Shown here: positions 37,555-47,073 of the stretch, piece after piece | Layout of the letters: each line of letters starts with the position of its first letter | Position numbering within the stretch: the stretch's first letter is position 1 | From: Selenomonas dianae | Lineage (GTDB): Bacteria; Bacillota; Negativicutes; Selenomonadales; Selenomonadaceae | NCBI RefSeq assembly: GCF_030644225.1 | Contig: NZ_CP128650.1 | Span: 692,001 to 756,000, forward strand | DNA length: 64,000 nucleotides | Direction: 5' to 3' | The notes under the pieces: model-generated | Told to the model about the DNA's origin: nothing | What the model saw: only the letters and a program-made list of their open reading frames with translations | The model's database searches: none | Made by a program: the position numbers and the translations under genes

Positions 37555-38712
37555 ATGGAGCGTGCCCGTATTCTCATTTTGACGGCATCCATCGGCTCCG
37601 GGCATATGCGTGCGGCAGAGGCGATCCGCGCGGCACTTGCGGCGCATCCGCAGGCAGGTATGATACAGGTGGATGTGGTGGACTTTATGGCGCGGGAAGT
37701 TTCCGCCGTGCACTACCTCATGAAGCGGATCTACCTCATGATGCTGCGCTTCGTGCCCGATCTCTACGACGTATTTTTCCGCATTGCGGGGAAAAGGGCG
37801 AGCGGCGGGATTGTGCGCGGCGCATTCGCGCAGGTGATGGTGCGCACCATGGGACGGATCATCAAGGCATATGCCCCCGATCTCGTCATTGCGACGCATC
37901 CATTTCCCGAGGGGGCGGCGGCTCTTTGGCGTACGCGGCACGGTGCATCCTATTCCCTTGCGGTGCTCATGACGGATTATGCCCTGCACGCGATGTGGCT
38001 CGTGCGCGGTGTGGATGCCTATTTCGTTGCGACGGAATCCATGGCGCGGGAGATGGCGGTGCGCGGGTTTGCGCCGCAGACGGTGCACGCGGCGGGCATT
38101 CCGATCACGTGCGCGGATGAAGGACTGACACGGCAAACGGCGCGGGAGATGGTCGGGCTTTCGGAGGAGCTGCCGACCCTCCTCCTCATGGGCGGCGGGC
38201 TTGGTCTCGGCGGCATTGATCGGACACTCGCGGCACTTGCGACGGTGGAGCGGCGACTTTCCATCCTCGTCGCAGCGGGACACAATGCTGCACTTGAGAT
38301 GCACGCGCGTCGTTTGGCAGAAACGTCACGGCACGATATTCACGTCTTTCCCTATACGGATGCGATTCCGGCGCTGATGTGCGCGGCAGACCTTCTCATC
38401 ACAAAGCCGGGAGGACTGACGCTCAGCGAGGCATTTGCGGCGGGACTGCCGCTCCTGCTGCACGATCCGATCCCGGGGCCTGAGACGGAGAATGCGATCT
38501 ATGCGACGCGGCGCGGTGCGGCTGTGTGGCTGCACCCGGGGGAGTCCATGTCCGCAGCAGTGGAGGAGATCCTGGCGCATCGGCTGACGGAGATGCGCTG
38601 TGCGGCGCGTGACTGTGCGTGTGCAGATGCGGCGCAGCGCGTGGCCGCGATGTTGATGGAGTACCTGACAAGGGAGAGAGGGACTGTATATGGCACAGAG
38701 AAGAACGCCTAG
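37555..38712 (+). CDS. MGDG-synthase/UgtP-like glycolipid glycosyltransferase
   Basis: This 385-residue GT-B enzyme resembles monogalactosyl-diacylglycerol synthase and UgtP. The N-terminal acceptor domain begins ILILTASIGSGHMRAAEAIR. The C-terminal donor domain contains TLLLMGGGLGLGG near residue 210, VFPYTDAIPALMCAADLLITKPGGLTLSEAFAAGLPLLLHDPIPGPE near 270 and an Asn-Ala tail before a Trp. It should add a sugar from UDP-sugar to diacylglycerol or a related lipid at the membrane surface. ATG 37555 follows GAGGAGGTGG. It overlaps divIC by 23 nt, linking membrane glycolipid and division functions only by context. Confidence 0.88.
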   Translation: MERARILILTASIGSGHMRAAEAIRAALAAHPQAGMIQVDVVDFMAREVSAVHYLMKRIYLMMLRFVPDLYDVFFRIAGKRASGGIVRGAFAQVMVRTMGRIIKAYAPDLVIATHPFPEGAAALWRTRHGASYSLAVLMTDYALHAMWLVRGVDAYFVATESMAREMAVRGFAPQTVHAAGIPITCADEGLTRQTAREMVGLSEELPTLLLMGGGLGLGGIDRTLAALATVERRLSILVAAGHNAALEMHARRLAETSRHDIHVFPYTDAIPALMCAADLLITKPGGLTLSEAFAAGLPLLLHDPIPGPETENAIYATRRGAAVWLHPGESMSAAVEEILAHRLTEMRCAARDCACADAAQRVAAMLMEYLTRERGTVYGTEKNA

Positions 38713-38989
38713 GAGGCCGCGTTGGTTTATCATCACCGTATTGCTGGTTCTGGGTTATTTCGGCTCGATGATCGTCTCACAGGGCTTCTACCTCTCCCAT
38801 GTACACGAGGATCAAGTGATTGCGGCGCAGCGGCTTGCGGCAGCACAGGCGGAGAATGACCGTCTGCGTGCGGAGAAAGATCGGCTCGGTGAGCTGCCCT
38901 ACATCGAGAAACTCGCACGAGAGGAACTCGGCATGACGGGGGCGGGAGAACTTCCCTATGCCCCCGGAAAGCGTACGGGCGGTAACTGA
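38690..38989 (+). CDS. divIC: Septum formation initiator (DivIC/FtsB family)
   Basis: This 99-residue bitopic protein has a short basic cytoplasmic tail (QRRTPRRPRW) and one membrane helix at about residues 13-30. An extracytoplasmic coiled coil of about 35 residues (AAAQAENDRLRAEKDRL) and the conserved PYIEKLAREELGM end follow. It should join FtsL and DivIB/FtsQ in the division complex. The gene starts inside the end of the glycosyltransferase gene and keeps the Bacillus order divIC - yabR - tilS - hpt - ftsH. Confidence 0.9.
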   Translation: MAQRRTPRRPRWFIITVLLVLGYFGSMIVSQGFYLSHVHEDQVIAAQRLAAAQAENDRLRAEKDRLGELPYIEKLAREELGMTGAGELPYAPGKRTGGN

Positions 38990-38996
38990 GAATTTC

Positions 38997-39026
38997 TTGA
39001 CACAGCGTATCTCTGCCCTGTATAAT
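38997..39026 (+). promoter_or_regulatory. Promoter of yabR
   Basis: Perfect TTGACA (38997-39002) and perfect TATAAT (39021-39026), with an 18-bp spacer. Confidence 0.75.
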
Positions 39027-39085
39027 GAGCGTGTAATGCATACGGGGGCTGCCCCGACGGTTTGTAGTTGAAGGGAAGAGTTGTA

Positions 39086-39532
39086 TTGGCCATCGAAGTT
39101 GGCAGTGTAGTAGAGGGCGTCGTAACGGGCATCACCAATTTTGGCGCTTTTGTCGAGCTTCCGGAGGGAAAGACGGGGCTCATCCACATCTCGGAGGTTG
39201 CGGATGTCTATGTAAACGATGTGCATGATTTCCTCAGGGAGCGTGATACCGTCAAGGTCAAGGTGCTCACTGTGGATGAGCGCGGAAAGATCGGTCTTTC
39301 CATCAAGGCGTTGCAGGAAAAATCTGCGGTGTCGGCGCAGCCGTCTGCCGCTCCTGCGCGTCCGCCGCGCCCTCCGCGTGATATGCGCAGGACTGCCGCC
39401 GCGCGGCAGCCGGGGTCTCCTTCCTTTGAGGACAAGCTGTCGCGCTTTCTGAAGGACAGTGACGAACGTCTGACTGACCTGCGCCGCAAGACGGACTCCA
39501 AGCGGGGCGGACGCGGCTCGCGTCGCGGCTGA
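39086..39532 (+). CDS. yabR: S1 RNA-binding domain protein (YabR-like)
   Basis: This 148-residue protein has one S1 OB-fold at residues 1-72: IEVGSVVEGVVTGITNFGAFVEL, GLIHISEVADVYVNDV, VKVLTVDERGKIGLSIKA. A Pro/Arg-rich, disordered and very basic C-terminal half follows (ARPPRPPRDMRR ... KRGGRGSRRG). It probably binds RNA or ribosomes. I place the start at TTG 39086 because IEVGS then aligns with the YabR N-terminus and the AAGGGAAGAG site is correctly spaced; TTG 39068 is the alternative. Own promoter and terminator. Confidence 0.88.
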   Translation: MAIEVGSVVEGVVTGITNFGAFVELPEGKTGLIHISEVADVYVNDVHDFLRERDTVKVKVLTVDERGKIGLSIKALQEKSAVSAQPSAAPARPPRPPRDMRRTAAARQPGSPSFEDKLSRFLKDSDERLTDLRRKTDSKRGGRGSRRG

Positions 39533-39600
39533 TGACAGGGACGTGCTGATGTCGATGAACTGTGTGCGCCGCTTTGCGGCGGAATGCAGTATGTGAGGAG

Positions 39601-39632
39601 AAAAAGGGCACTCCATGCGGAGTGCCCTTTTT
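39601..39632. terminator. Perfect bidirectional terminator
   Basis: AAAAAGGGCACTCC / GGAGTGCCCTTTTT, a 14-bp perfect stem with a 4-nt loop, lies between yabR and tilS. tilS starts only 11 nt later, so its transcription needs read-through or an unseen promoter. Confidence 0.92.
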
Positions 39633-39642
39633 GTATCGAAGG

Positions 39643-41040
39643 ATGAATTTACAAAAACATACAGCGCGTGTACTGCGGGCACATGACCTTTTGTGTCCGC
39701 AGCGCACACTTCTCGTCGCCTGTTCCGGCGGTACGGATTCACTTGTGCTTTTGGACGTTTTGGATTTCCTGCGTGCGGCAGACGGTGCGCAGCTCGTCTG
39801 TGCCCACTATGAACATGGGATTCGCGGAGCGGAAGCACGTGCGGATGCCCGCTTTGTCGCTGAATTTTGTGCCGCGCGGGGGATTCCGTTCGTCCTCGGC
39901 ACGGGGGATGTGCCCGCCTATGCACGCGCACATGGACACTCGATTGAAACGGCGGCACGCATCTGCCGCTACGACTTCCTGCACCGTGTTCGTGCAGAGC
40001 GCGGATGCGATGCCGTTGTACTCGCGCATCATGCGGACGATCTCGCGGAGACGGTGCTTCTGCGTATCCTACGCGGGACAGGCCCTGCGGGGCTTGTGGG
40101 GATGCGGGAATGGGACGGGCTGCATCTGCGGCCGTTCCTTGCGGTGACGCGTGTGCAGCTTGCGCGATATGCGGCGGAGCGGGGGCTCACGCCGCGCCAT
40201 GATGCGACGAATGACACGCTGGATACACGGCGCAACCGCGTGCGGCACGAACTCCTGCCGTATCTGGCACATACCTACAATCCTGCGGCGCGCGATGCAC
40301 TCACACGGCTCAGCGGACTTGCGGCGGAGGAGGAGGATCTGCTCACGCATCTTGCGGAGGATGCCTATGGATGCGCCGCGTGTCCCGGCGGCCTCTCCCT
40401 AGCCGTACTGCGTACTCTCCATGCTGCGATGCAGCGGCGCGTTCTGCGCCTTTTCTGGATGCGTACGACAGGGACGGCACAGGATTTTTCCTATCTCCAC
40501 GAGGAGCGCCTGCGTGCTCTTGTTTCGGCGGATCATGCGGTACGCGTCGAGATGCAGCGCGGATGGTATGCCGCTGCACGTTATGGTGTACTGACATTGA
40601 TGCAATTATCTCCGATGAAAGTCCCTTTGGAAAATGAAGAAATTTTACTTCCTTTAAGCCGTGAATATGCTATAATAAATTTTCAGGGCATGGAGTTTCA
40701 TCTGCGCCGACTGTCCCGCATGACGGCGGACGATTGGCGCAGAGCACAGGAACGGACGGCGGTCTATGCCGACCCTGCCGCACTTTCCGCGCTCGTGCTG
40801 CGGACGCGGCGGGCGGGGGACTATATGCGGCTTCCTGTCGGGCGCAGGAAACTCAAGGATATTCTGATCGACGATAAGATTCCGCGCGAGGAGCGGGACA
40901 CGCTGCCCCTTCTCGCCATCGCGGGGACATCGGAGATCTTCTGGATTGCGGGCGGGCGGCGCAGCGTGCTTGCACCCGTGACGATCCCGGGCGAGCCTGT
41001 GGTGCGCATTGCATATGATGAAGGAGACGATAGCCAATGA
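39643..41040 (+). CDS. tilS: tRNA(Ile)-lysidine synthetase
   Basis: This 465-residue N-type ATP pyrophosphatase attaches lysine to C34 of tRNA-Ile(CAU), allowing AUA decoding. The PP-loop SGGTDS is at residues 28-33, followed by HYEHGIRGAEARADARFV, FCAARGIPF and the ALAHHADDLAETVL-type motif near 125. The C-terminal TilS substrate-binding domains follow (RRAGDYMRLPVGRRKLKDILIDDKIPREERDTLPLL). ATG 39643 has GAAGG almost adjacent, so TTG 39631 remains possible. The stop overlaps the hpt start. Confidence 0.95.
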   Translation: MNLQKHTARVLRAHDLLCPQRTLLVACSGGTDSLVLLDVLDFLRAADGAQLVCAHYEHGIRGAEARADARFVAEFCAARGIPFVLGTGDVPAYARAHGHSIETAARICRYDFLHRVRAERGCDAVVLAHHADDLAETVLLRILRGTGPAGLVGMREWDGLHLRPFLAVTRVQLARYAAERGLTPRHDATNDTLDTRRNRVRHELLPYLAHTYNPAARDALTRLSGLAAEEEDLLTHLAEDAYGCAACPGGLSLAVLRTLHAAMQRRVLRLFWMRTTGTAQDFSYLHEERLRALVSADHAVRVEMQRGWYAAARYGVLTLMQLSPMKVPLENEEILLPLSREYAIINFQGMEFHLRRLSRMTADDWRRAQERTAVYADPAALSALVLRTRRAGDYMRLPVGRRKLKDILIDDKIPREERDTLPLLAIAGTSEIFWIAGGRRSVLAPVTIPGEPVVRIAYDEGDDSQ

Positions 41041-41582
41041 TGAGTGAGGATATTGAGCGCATTTGTTTCTCGGCGGATGAGATTCGGACGCGCGTACAGG
41101 AACTCGGCGCAGAGATTGCGCGGGATTACAAGGATGCGTCCGAGACCGTCTACTGTGTCGGCATTCTCAAGGGGGCTGCGATCTTTTTCACGGATCTCGT
41201 GCGTGCCATCGCTCACCCTGTCGCCTTTGACTTCATGATTGTATCCAGCTATGGTGAGGCGACGGTGTCGAGCGGGCAGGTCAAGATCCTCAAGGATCTC
41301 GATTTTTCGATTGAGGGGAAACACATCATCCTCATCGAGGATATTATTGACTCGGGAACGACGATGCACTATTTGAAACAGATGCTGCAGGCACGCAAAC
41401 CCAAGAGCATCAAGATCTGTGCACTCCTGTCGAAGCCCTCGCGCCGTGTCGTGCCTGTGGAGATCGACTATCTCGGACACGAGGTGGAGGATGAATTCCT
41501 CGTGGGCTATGGTCTGGACTATGCGGAAAAATATCGGAACCTGCCCTACATCGGGGTGCTCAAGCGTTCTGTGTACGAATAA
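41037..41582 (+). CDS. hpt: Hypoxanthine phosphoribosyltransferase
   Basis: This 181-residue purine-salvage enzyme joins hypoxanthine or guanine to PRPP. It has the N-terminal [17 protein letters not shown], the flexible loop [16 protein letters not shown] and the PRPP motif [18 protein letters not shown]. Tandem ATGs at 41037 and 41040 overlap the tilS stop, and the second may be the main start. It lies 14 nt before ftsH in the classic tilS-hpt-ftsH arrangement. Confidence 0.97.
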   Translation: MMSEDIERICFSADEIRTRVQELGAEIARDYKDASETVYCVGILKGAAIFFTDLVRAIAHPVAFDFMIVSSYGEATVSSGQVKILKDLDFSIEGKHIILIEDIIDSGTTMHYLKQMLQARKPKSIKICALLSKPSRRVVPVEIDYLGHEVEDEFLVGYGLDYAEKYRNLPYIGVLKRSVYE

Positions 41583-41596
41583 ACGGGAGGGAAGAG

Positions 41597-43591
41597 TTGA
41601 ATCAATCAATCCTTAGAAATCTTGCGTTTTATGCGCTCATGTTCTTCGTCGTGTGGACGGTCGCCGACTATATGTCGGGCAGTCACCAGACACCACAGGC
41701 GACGGTGCTCAGCTACAGCGATTTTAATGCGAAGGTGAAGGACGGCGAGGTGGACAAGGTCGTCCTCGTTCAGAATAATATCCGCGGTACGCTCACGGAT
41801 GGGACGGACTTCACGACCATTGCGCCGGATGCGCCGAACAGCGATCAAGACCTTTACAAGCGTCTCGCGGACAAGGGGATCAGCATTGCGGCGGAAAATC
41901 CGCCCGAGCCGCCATGGTGGCAGACGATGCTCACATCGCTGATCCCGATTGCGATTCTCATCGGCTTTTGGTTCTTTATCATGCAGCAGTCTCAGATGGG
42001 CGGCGGGCGCATGATGAACTTCGGCAAATCCCGCGTGCGCCTAATGGTGAGCGACAAGAAAAAGGTGACGTTCGCCGATGTCGCGGGCGCGGATGAGGCA
42101 AAGCAGGAGCTTGAGGAGGTCGTAGAGTTCCTCAAGACCCCGGATAAATTCAACGAACTCGGCGCACGCATCCCGAAGGGGGTGCTCCTCTTTGGTCCTC
42201 CGGGTACGGGTAAGACGCTCCTCGCAAAGGCGGTTGCCGGTGAGGCGGGCGTACAGTTCTTCACCATCAGCGGCTCCGACTTTGTCGAGATGTTCGTCGG
42301 CGTCGGTGCTTCGCGTGTGCGCGACCTGTTCGAGCAGGCGAAGAAATCCGCGCCGTGCATTGTGTTTATTGATGAAATTGATGCCGTCGGCCGCCAGCGC
42401 GGCGCAGGTCTCGGCGGCGGGCATGACGAGCGCGAGCAGACGCTCAATCAGCTGCTCGTCGAGATGGACGGCTTCGCCTCCAACGAGGGCATTATCATCA
42501 TTGCAGCGACGAACCGCCCCGATGTCCTTGACCCCGCACTTTTGCGCCCCGGCCGCTTCGACCGTCAGATCGTTGTGGATAAACCCGATGTGCGCGGACG
42601 CGAGGCAATCCTGAAGGTGCATACGAAGGGCAAGCCGATTGCAGACGATGTCAATCTCGACGTGCTCGCACGCCGCACCCCGGGCTTTACGGGCGCGGAT
42701 CTGAGCAACCTCGTGAATGAGGCGGCGCTTCTCGCCGCCCGCCGCAACAAGAAGAAAATCTATATGGCGGAGACGGAGGAAGCCATCGAGCGCGTGCTGG
42801 CAGGCCCTGAACGCAAATCCCACGTCATGACGGACGAGGAGAAGCGTCTCACGGCGTACCACGAGGGTGGTCATACCCTCGTCGGACTTATGCTCAAGCA
42901 CGCCGACCCCGTGCACAAGGTCACGATCATTCCGCGTGGGCGCGCGGGCGGCTATATGCTGTCCCTGCCGAAGGAGGATCGTTCCTACCGCACGCGTTCG
43001 GAGCTGATTGACCGCATCAAGGTCGCACTCGGCGGACGCGTCGCCGAGGAGGTCGTGCTCGGCGAGATCAGTACGGGCGCATCGAGCGACATACAGCAGG
43101 CGACGAAGATCATCCGCAGCATGATTATGCAGTACGGCATGAGTGAGGCGGTCGGTCCCATCGCCTACGGCGAGGAAAATCATCAGGTGTTCCTCGGGCG
43201 TGACTTTAATCGCGAGCGCAACTACTCCGAGGAAGTTGCGGGCGAGATCGACCGCGAGGTGCGCCGCCACATCGAGGAGGCATACGAGGCGTGCCGCGTC
43301 ATTATCACGGAGAACCGCGACAAGCTCGACCTCATTGCACAGGCACTGTTGGAACGTGAGACGCTGAACGCAGCCGAGTTGGAGGAACTCATGACGAAGG
43401 GCACGATCACGGACAAGAACAAAGACGAGAACAAGTCCGATGATACGGGAAAGCCTCTGCCGATCCCCGTTGATGTCGTTATCGACGATGCCACGCAGAC
43501 GAGTGCGGAGGCGGAGCGTGCCGCTGAGGAACGCCCCGCGCCCGTTCCGACGACCGAGCCGAAATTCAACGTAACCCAGTGGAATAAATAG
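41597..43591 (+). CDS. ftsH: ATP-dependent membrane zinc metalloprotease FtsH
   Basis: This 664-residue hexameric AAA+ protease degrades misfolded and regulatory membrane and cytosolic proteins. Two membrane helices flank an extracytoplasmic domain (about residues 8-25 and 113-130). AAA+ motifs are Walker A GPPGTGKT near 200, Walker [12 protein letters not shown] and [23 protein letters not shown]. The zinc site HEGGH near 422 has Gly where HEAGH is commonest. The C-terminal tail is long, acidic and variable. Translation starts at TTG 41597 behind GGGAGGGAAGAG. Confidence 0.97.
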   Translation: MNQSILRNLAFYALMFFVVWTVADYMSGSHQTPQATVLSYSDFNAKVKDGEVDKVVLVQNNIRGTLTDGTDFTTIAPDAPNSDQDLYKRLADKGISIAAENPPEPPWWQTMLTSLIPIAILIGFWFFIMQQSQMGGGRMMNFGKSRVRLMVSDKKKVTFADVAGADEAKQELEEVVEFLKTPDKFNELGARIPKGVLLFGPPGTGKTLLAKAVAGEAGVQFFTISGSDFVEMFVGVGASRVRDLFEQAKKSAPCIVFIDEIDAVGRQRGAGLGGGHDEREQTLNQLLVEMDGFASNEGIIIIAATNRPDVLDPALLRPGRFDRQIVVDKPDVRGREAILKVHTKGKPIADDVNLDVLARRTPGFTGADLSNLVNEAALLAARRNKKKIYMAETEEAIERVLAGPERKSHVMTDEEKRLTAYHEGGHTLVGLMLKHADPVHKVTIIPRGRAGGYMLSLPKEDRSYRTRSELIDRIKVALGGRVAEEVVLGEISTGASSDIQQATKIIRSMIMQYGMSEAVGPIAYGEENHQVFLGRDFNRERNYSEEVAGEIDREVRRHIEEAYEACRVIITENRDKLDLIAQALLERETLNAAELEELMTKGTITDKNKDENKSDDTGKPLPIPVDVVIDDATQTSAEAERAAEERPAPVPTTEPKFNVTQWNK

Positions 43592-43603
43592 GAGAACAAG
43601 ATG

Positions 43604-43645
43604 AAGGTTCTGCCGCAGGAGAGAGAACGCGGCAGAGCCTTTTCT
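43604..43645 (+). terminator. Rho-independent terminator behind ftsH
   Basis: A perfect 13-bp stem AAGGTTCTGCCGC / GCGGCAGAGCCTT with a 12-nt loop and a T-rich tail. The rest of the gap to 43811 shows no clear gene or promoter. Confidence 0.88.
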
Positions 43646-43811
43646 TGGTTGCCGAATAGGCATCATACCCCACAGTTCAACGCTGCTCGTCCGTGGCGCG
43701 GTGGCAGGATTTTGTCGGGATGGGAGCGAAAACATAAGAAATTGATGTAGGGATGCCGGGGGAAATGGGTCATCATTATGTGAAGCAGTCTATGTCGAAG
43801 GGAGCAGACGT

Positions 43812-44597
43812 ATGAAGGTTGTTATTTTGGCGGGCGGACTTGGCACGCGGATCAGCGAGGAGTCGGCACTCCGGCCGAAACCCATGATCGAGATCGGCGG
43901 CAAGCCGATTCTCTGGCACATCATGAAGATCTATTCGCACTATGGGTTTCATGAATTTGTGATCTGTCTCGGCTACAAGGGCTATATGGTCAAGGAGTAT
44001 TTTGCCGACTACTACCTGCACACCTCGGATGTCACCTTTGACTTCACGCAGGGGAACAGCATGACGGTGCACAACAATGTCTCGGAGCCGTGGAAGGTGA
44101 CGCTCGTCGATACGGGGCTCAATGCCCAGACGGGCTGCCGCATCAAGCGGATTCAAAAGTACATCGGTGACGAGCCGTTCATGCTGACCTATGGCGACGG
44201 TGTGAGCGATGTCGATCTGTATGCGCTCATTGCGGCACACGAGGCGAAAAAGGGGCAGGCGCTCGTTACGATGACGGCGATTCAGCCGGGCGGCAGGTTC
44301 GGCGTGCTGGATATCGAATCCTCGACCAATGAGGTTAGCCGTTTCGTTGAAAAGGCAAAGGAGGACGGCGGCTGGATCAACGGCGGCTTTATGGTGGTTG
44401 AGCCGGCGGTGTTTGACTATCTGCGCGACGACGATGACTGCGTCTTTGAGACGGAGCCGCTTGAAACGATCGCGCGGAGCGGCGGGCTTCACGCATACAA
44501 GCATACGGGGTTCTGGCAGTGCATGGACACGCAGCGGGATAAGACCCGTCTGGAAGGGCGCTGGGAAGCAGGGCGTGCGCCGTGGAAACTCTGGTAG
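43812..44597 (+). CDS. rfbF: Glucose-1-phosphate cytidylyltransferase
   Basis: This 261-residue nucleotidyltransferase makes CDP-glucose from CTP and glucose 1-phosphate, the entry to CDP-linked deoxysugars. Family motifs are VILAGGLGTRISEESALRPKPMIEIGGKPILWHIMKIYSHYG, a GYKGYMVKEYFADYYLH stretch, MLTYGDGVSDVD with a metal-binding Asp, and the ending SGGLHAYKHTGFWQCMDTQRDK. The usual partner, CDP-glucose 4,6-dehydratase, is not in the window. Instead a glycosyltransferase-methyltransferase fusion follows 33 nt later. ATG 43812 has a GGGAG site. Confidence 0.92.
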   Translation: MKVVILAGGLGTRISEESALRPKPMIEIGGKPILWHIMKIYSHYGFHEFVICLGYKGYMVKEYFADYYLHTSDVTFDFTQGNSMTVHNNVSEPWKVTLVDTGLNAQTGCRIKRIQKYIGDEPFMLTYGDGVSDVDLYALIAAHEAKKGQALVTMTAIQPGGRFGVLDIESSTNEVSRFVEKAKEDGGWINGGFMVVEPAVFDYLRDDDDCVFETEPLETIARSGGLHAYKHTGFWQCMDTQRDKTRLEGRWEAGRAPWKLW

Positions 44598-44630
44598 ATC
44601 GGTGGTTTCATCAGTGCTTGGAGAATAAAT

Positions 44631-45995
44631 ATGGCGAAACTGAGTATCATCATCCCGGTTTACAATATGCACGAACAGCTCAGGAAATGTGTTTGGGCGA
44701 TACGCAGCACGGTGCGTCTGCCGTATGAGCTGATCGTCGTCGATGACGGATCGGCGGACTGTGTCGCCGTTCCCTCTGTGGGGGATGATGTTCGTATTCT
44801 CCGCAGGGAGGAACACGGCGGCTTTTCCCATGCGGTGAACATGGGGATTCGCGCCGCTGCCGGTGAGGTGCTGCTCTTTCTCCATGCGGATACGATGCTC
44901 GCGCCGTTTGCGGCGGAGGATATGCTCGACGCGCTGATCGAGGATACGTCGCTGGGGCTGGTGAGTGCTGTGGCTGTACGCACAGATGCGTACGGGCAGT
45001 GCAGCCCCGCGCAGGAGTATCATTCGTGGGAGGATTTTGTATCCGTCGCGGAGGCGATTCGTGACGCGGTACCGGATGTGAAGGAGCCGCTTGTCGTTGC
45101 GGAACTCTATGCGCTGATGGTGCGGCGCGATGCTGTGGATGCGGCGGGGGTTCTCGACGAGCGCTATGTGATCCCTGCAATCGCCTCCTATGACTATACG
45201 ATTCGCATGACGCGGGCGGGGTATGGCGCTGCGTTCCTGCCGAAAGTATATGTGCACCATGCCGAGATGGTCATTGTGCAGGACCAGGCGGCATACGAGG
45301 AGCGGAGGCGGGAGGAACGCCGCGCTTTCCATGCGAAATGGGGCGTTTCCTTGGACTACTCGTTTTATGTGCGGCGCGATCTCCTGTCACTGATGGATCT
45401 GTCGCGCGAGGGGCTGCGCGTGCTTGAGATCGGCTGTGCCTGCGGGATGACGCTGCGTGAGATCGGGGCGCAGAACCGGACGGCAAAGCTGTACGGCGTG
45501 GAGCTGAACGAGAACGCGGCAGCGATTGCGGCTCCCTATGCGACGATCCTTTCGATGAATGTGGAGAATCTCGATCCTGCGGAGATTTCGGAACGCTTCG
45601 ACTATATCGTCATGGCGGATGTGATCGAGCATCTGGTTGACCCGTGGACATCGGTGCGAAATATGCGGGAGCTGCTTGCCCCGGGCGGTATGCTCGTAGC
45701 GAGTATTCCGAATGTGTCGAACATCAGAAATATATTTGATGTAGTCAGAGGGTTCTGGTCATATCAGGATCTCGGGCTGCTTGACCGCACGCATCTGCGT
45801 TTCTTTACCAAGCATGAAATTATCGAGCTCTTTCAGGGAGCGGGATATGTGATTGAGGATTTACGGTGGCACGTGGTCTCGATCCCCGACTTTATCGAGG
45901 CGTTCCGAACGGAGCTTTTGTCCCTAAAGACGGTTCCCGTCTGTGCGGATGATCTGGACGCCTATCAATACTTCGTGTTGGCGCGCCGTGCGTAG
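44631..45995 (+). CDS. Glycosyltransferase family 2 - SAM methyltransferase fusion
   Basis: This 454-residue protein has two enzymes in one chain. Residues 1 to about 235 form a GT-A glycosyltransferase (LSIIIPVYNMHEQL, LIVVDDGSAD, DXD-like LFLHADTM). From about 250 a class I methyltransferase follows: LRVLEIGCACGMTLREIG for SAM binding, then DYIVMADVIEHLVDPW and LLAPGGMLVASIPNVSNI. No membrane helix is seen. A likely job is to add and methylate a sugar of a surface glycan or glycosylated protein such as flagellin; the substrate is unknown. It is paired with the cytidylyltransferase gene. Confidence 0.85.
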   Translation: MAKLSIIIPVYNMHEQLRKCVWAIRSTVRLPYELIVVDDGSADCVAVPSVGDDVRILRREEHGGFSHAVNMGIRAAAGEVLLFLHADTMLAPFAAEDMLDALIEDTSLGLVSAVAVRTDAYGQCSPAQEYHSWEDFVSVAEAIRDAVPDVKEPLVVAELYALMVRRDAVDAAGVLDERYVIPAIASYDYTIRMTRAGYGAAFLPKVYVHHAEMVIVQDQAAYEERRREERRAFHAKWGVSLDYSFYVRRDLLSLMDLSREGLRVLEIGCACGMTLREIGAQNRTAKLYGVELNENAAAIAAPYATILSMNVENLDPAEISERFDYIVMADVIEHLVDPWTSVRNMRELLAPGGMLVASIPNVSNIRNIFDVVRGFWSYQDLGLLDRTHLRFFTKHEIIELFQGAGYVIEDLRWHVVSIPDFIEAFRTELLSLKTVPVCADDLDAYQYFVLARRA

Positions 45996-46029
45996 GCGGA
46001 TTCCTCTTTCTGTATATTTTTGTGGCGGG

Positions 46030-46072
46030 AAGCCGTTATCTGCGTTATAATGGGGCGGATAACGGCTTTTTG
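46030..46072 (+). terminator. Terminator-like hairpin enclosing the birA -10 element
   Basis: AAGCCGTTATC (46030-46040) and GATAACGGCTT (46058-46068) form a perfect 11-bp inverted repeat followed by a T-tract. The 17-nt loop contains TATAAT (46046-46051). It can end the upstream transcript. Because it brackets a -10 just before birA, it could also be an operator palindrome. Confidence 0.7.
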
Positions 46073-46086
46073 ATTGGGTGGTGTAT

Positions 46087-47058
46087 ATGAGCAGCGATGT
46101 GTTGGAGCTGCTGCGCACGGCGGGCGGCTATATCTCGGGGGAAAAGATGGCGCAGCGTCTCGGTGTGACGCGTGCGGCGGTGTGGAAGAAGATTGCGGCG
46201 CTGCGCGAGGCGGGTTATGATATAGCAAGCGCACCGCGCAGCGGATATGTGCTGCAGGGCGCACCGGATCGTTTGATCGAAACGGAGATCACGCAGGGAC
46301 TCGCGACACGGCTCATCGGGCGAAAGGTGATCTGCTATGATACCGTGAACTCGACGAATCTCGTCCTCAAGGATCTCGCGCGTGCGGGGGCGGAGGACGG
46401 GACGGTGGTGGTCGCCGACAGTCAGGGAACAGGACGCGGGCGCATGGAGCGTGCGTTTTTCTCGCCGCCCGGCAAGGGCATCTGGGTGAGCATCCTGCTG
46501 CGTCCGACGTTCCTGCCGCAGGATGCGCCGAAGTGTACGCTGATGGCGGCGGTTGCGGTGGCGCGTGCGATGGAAAAATTTGGACTGCGTGCGGCGATCA
46601 AGTGGCCGAACGACATCTTGCACGACGGACGCAAGCTGGTCGGCATCCTCACGGAGATGAGCGCGGAGATGGATCGCGTGAACTACGTTGTGATCGGCAT
46701 TGGCATCAATGTGAACATTGCGCCCGAGGATTTCCCCGCCGAGCTGCGTTCGATTGCGACTTCGCTGATGCAGATGAAAGGAGAGCCGCTGCCACGCGTG
46801 GCGTTTTTGCAGGAACTCCTGCGTGCGCTCGATGATCTCTATGCACAGGCGGAGCACGATGGCTTTGCGCCCGTCTTGGCGGCGTGGCGGGAATATGCAG
46901 TGACGCTTGGACAGACGGTGCGCGTGATTGCTCCCGCCGGCGAGGAGTTCGAGGGCGTCGCGTTGGATATCGATGCAGAGGGAGCTCTCCTCATCGAAAC
47001 AGAAGCGGGACAACGACGTGTGTTGGCGGGGGATGTGTCCATCCGCCCGAAGAAATAG
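46087..47058 (+). CDS. birA: Biotin protein ligase / biotin operon repressor
   Basis: This 323-residue bifunctional BirA has an N-terminal winged helix (residues 1-60: LLRTAGGYISGEKMAQRLGVTRAAVWKKIAALREAGYDI). The ligase domain carries GTGRGRMERAFFSPPGKGIW near 115 and KWPNDILHDGRKLVGILTEM near 180, and an SH3-like C-terminal domain follows. It activates biotin and attaches it to carboxylase carrier proteins, and may repress biotin genes through its DNA-binding part. The start is ATG 46087; an in-frame GTG at 46078 lies upstream. Confidence 0.95.
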   Translation: MSSDVLELLRTAGGYISGEKMAQRLGVTRAAVWKKIAALREAGYDIASAPRSGYVLQGAPDRLIETEITQGLATRLIGRKVICYDTVNSTNLVLKDLARAGAEDGTVVVADSQGTGRGRMERAFFSPPGKGIWVSILLRPTFLPQDAPKCTLMAAVAVARAMEKFGLRAAIKWPNDILHDGRKLVGILTEMSAEMDRVNYVVIGIGINVNIAPEDFPAELRSIATSLMQMKGEPLPRVAFLQELLRALDDLYAQAEHDGFAPVLAAWREYAVTLGQTVRVIAPAGEEFEGVALDIDAEGALLIETEAGQRRVLAGDVSIRPKK

Positions 47059-47073
47059 TACGGAGGAAAGAAC

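Noticed and set aside
42860-42874. FtsH zinc motif HEGGH instead of HEAGH
   Set aside because: The two His and the Glu are all present, so it fits HEXXH and is not a defect.
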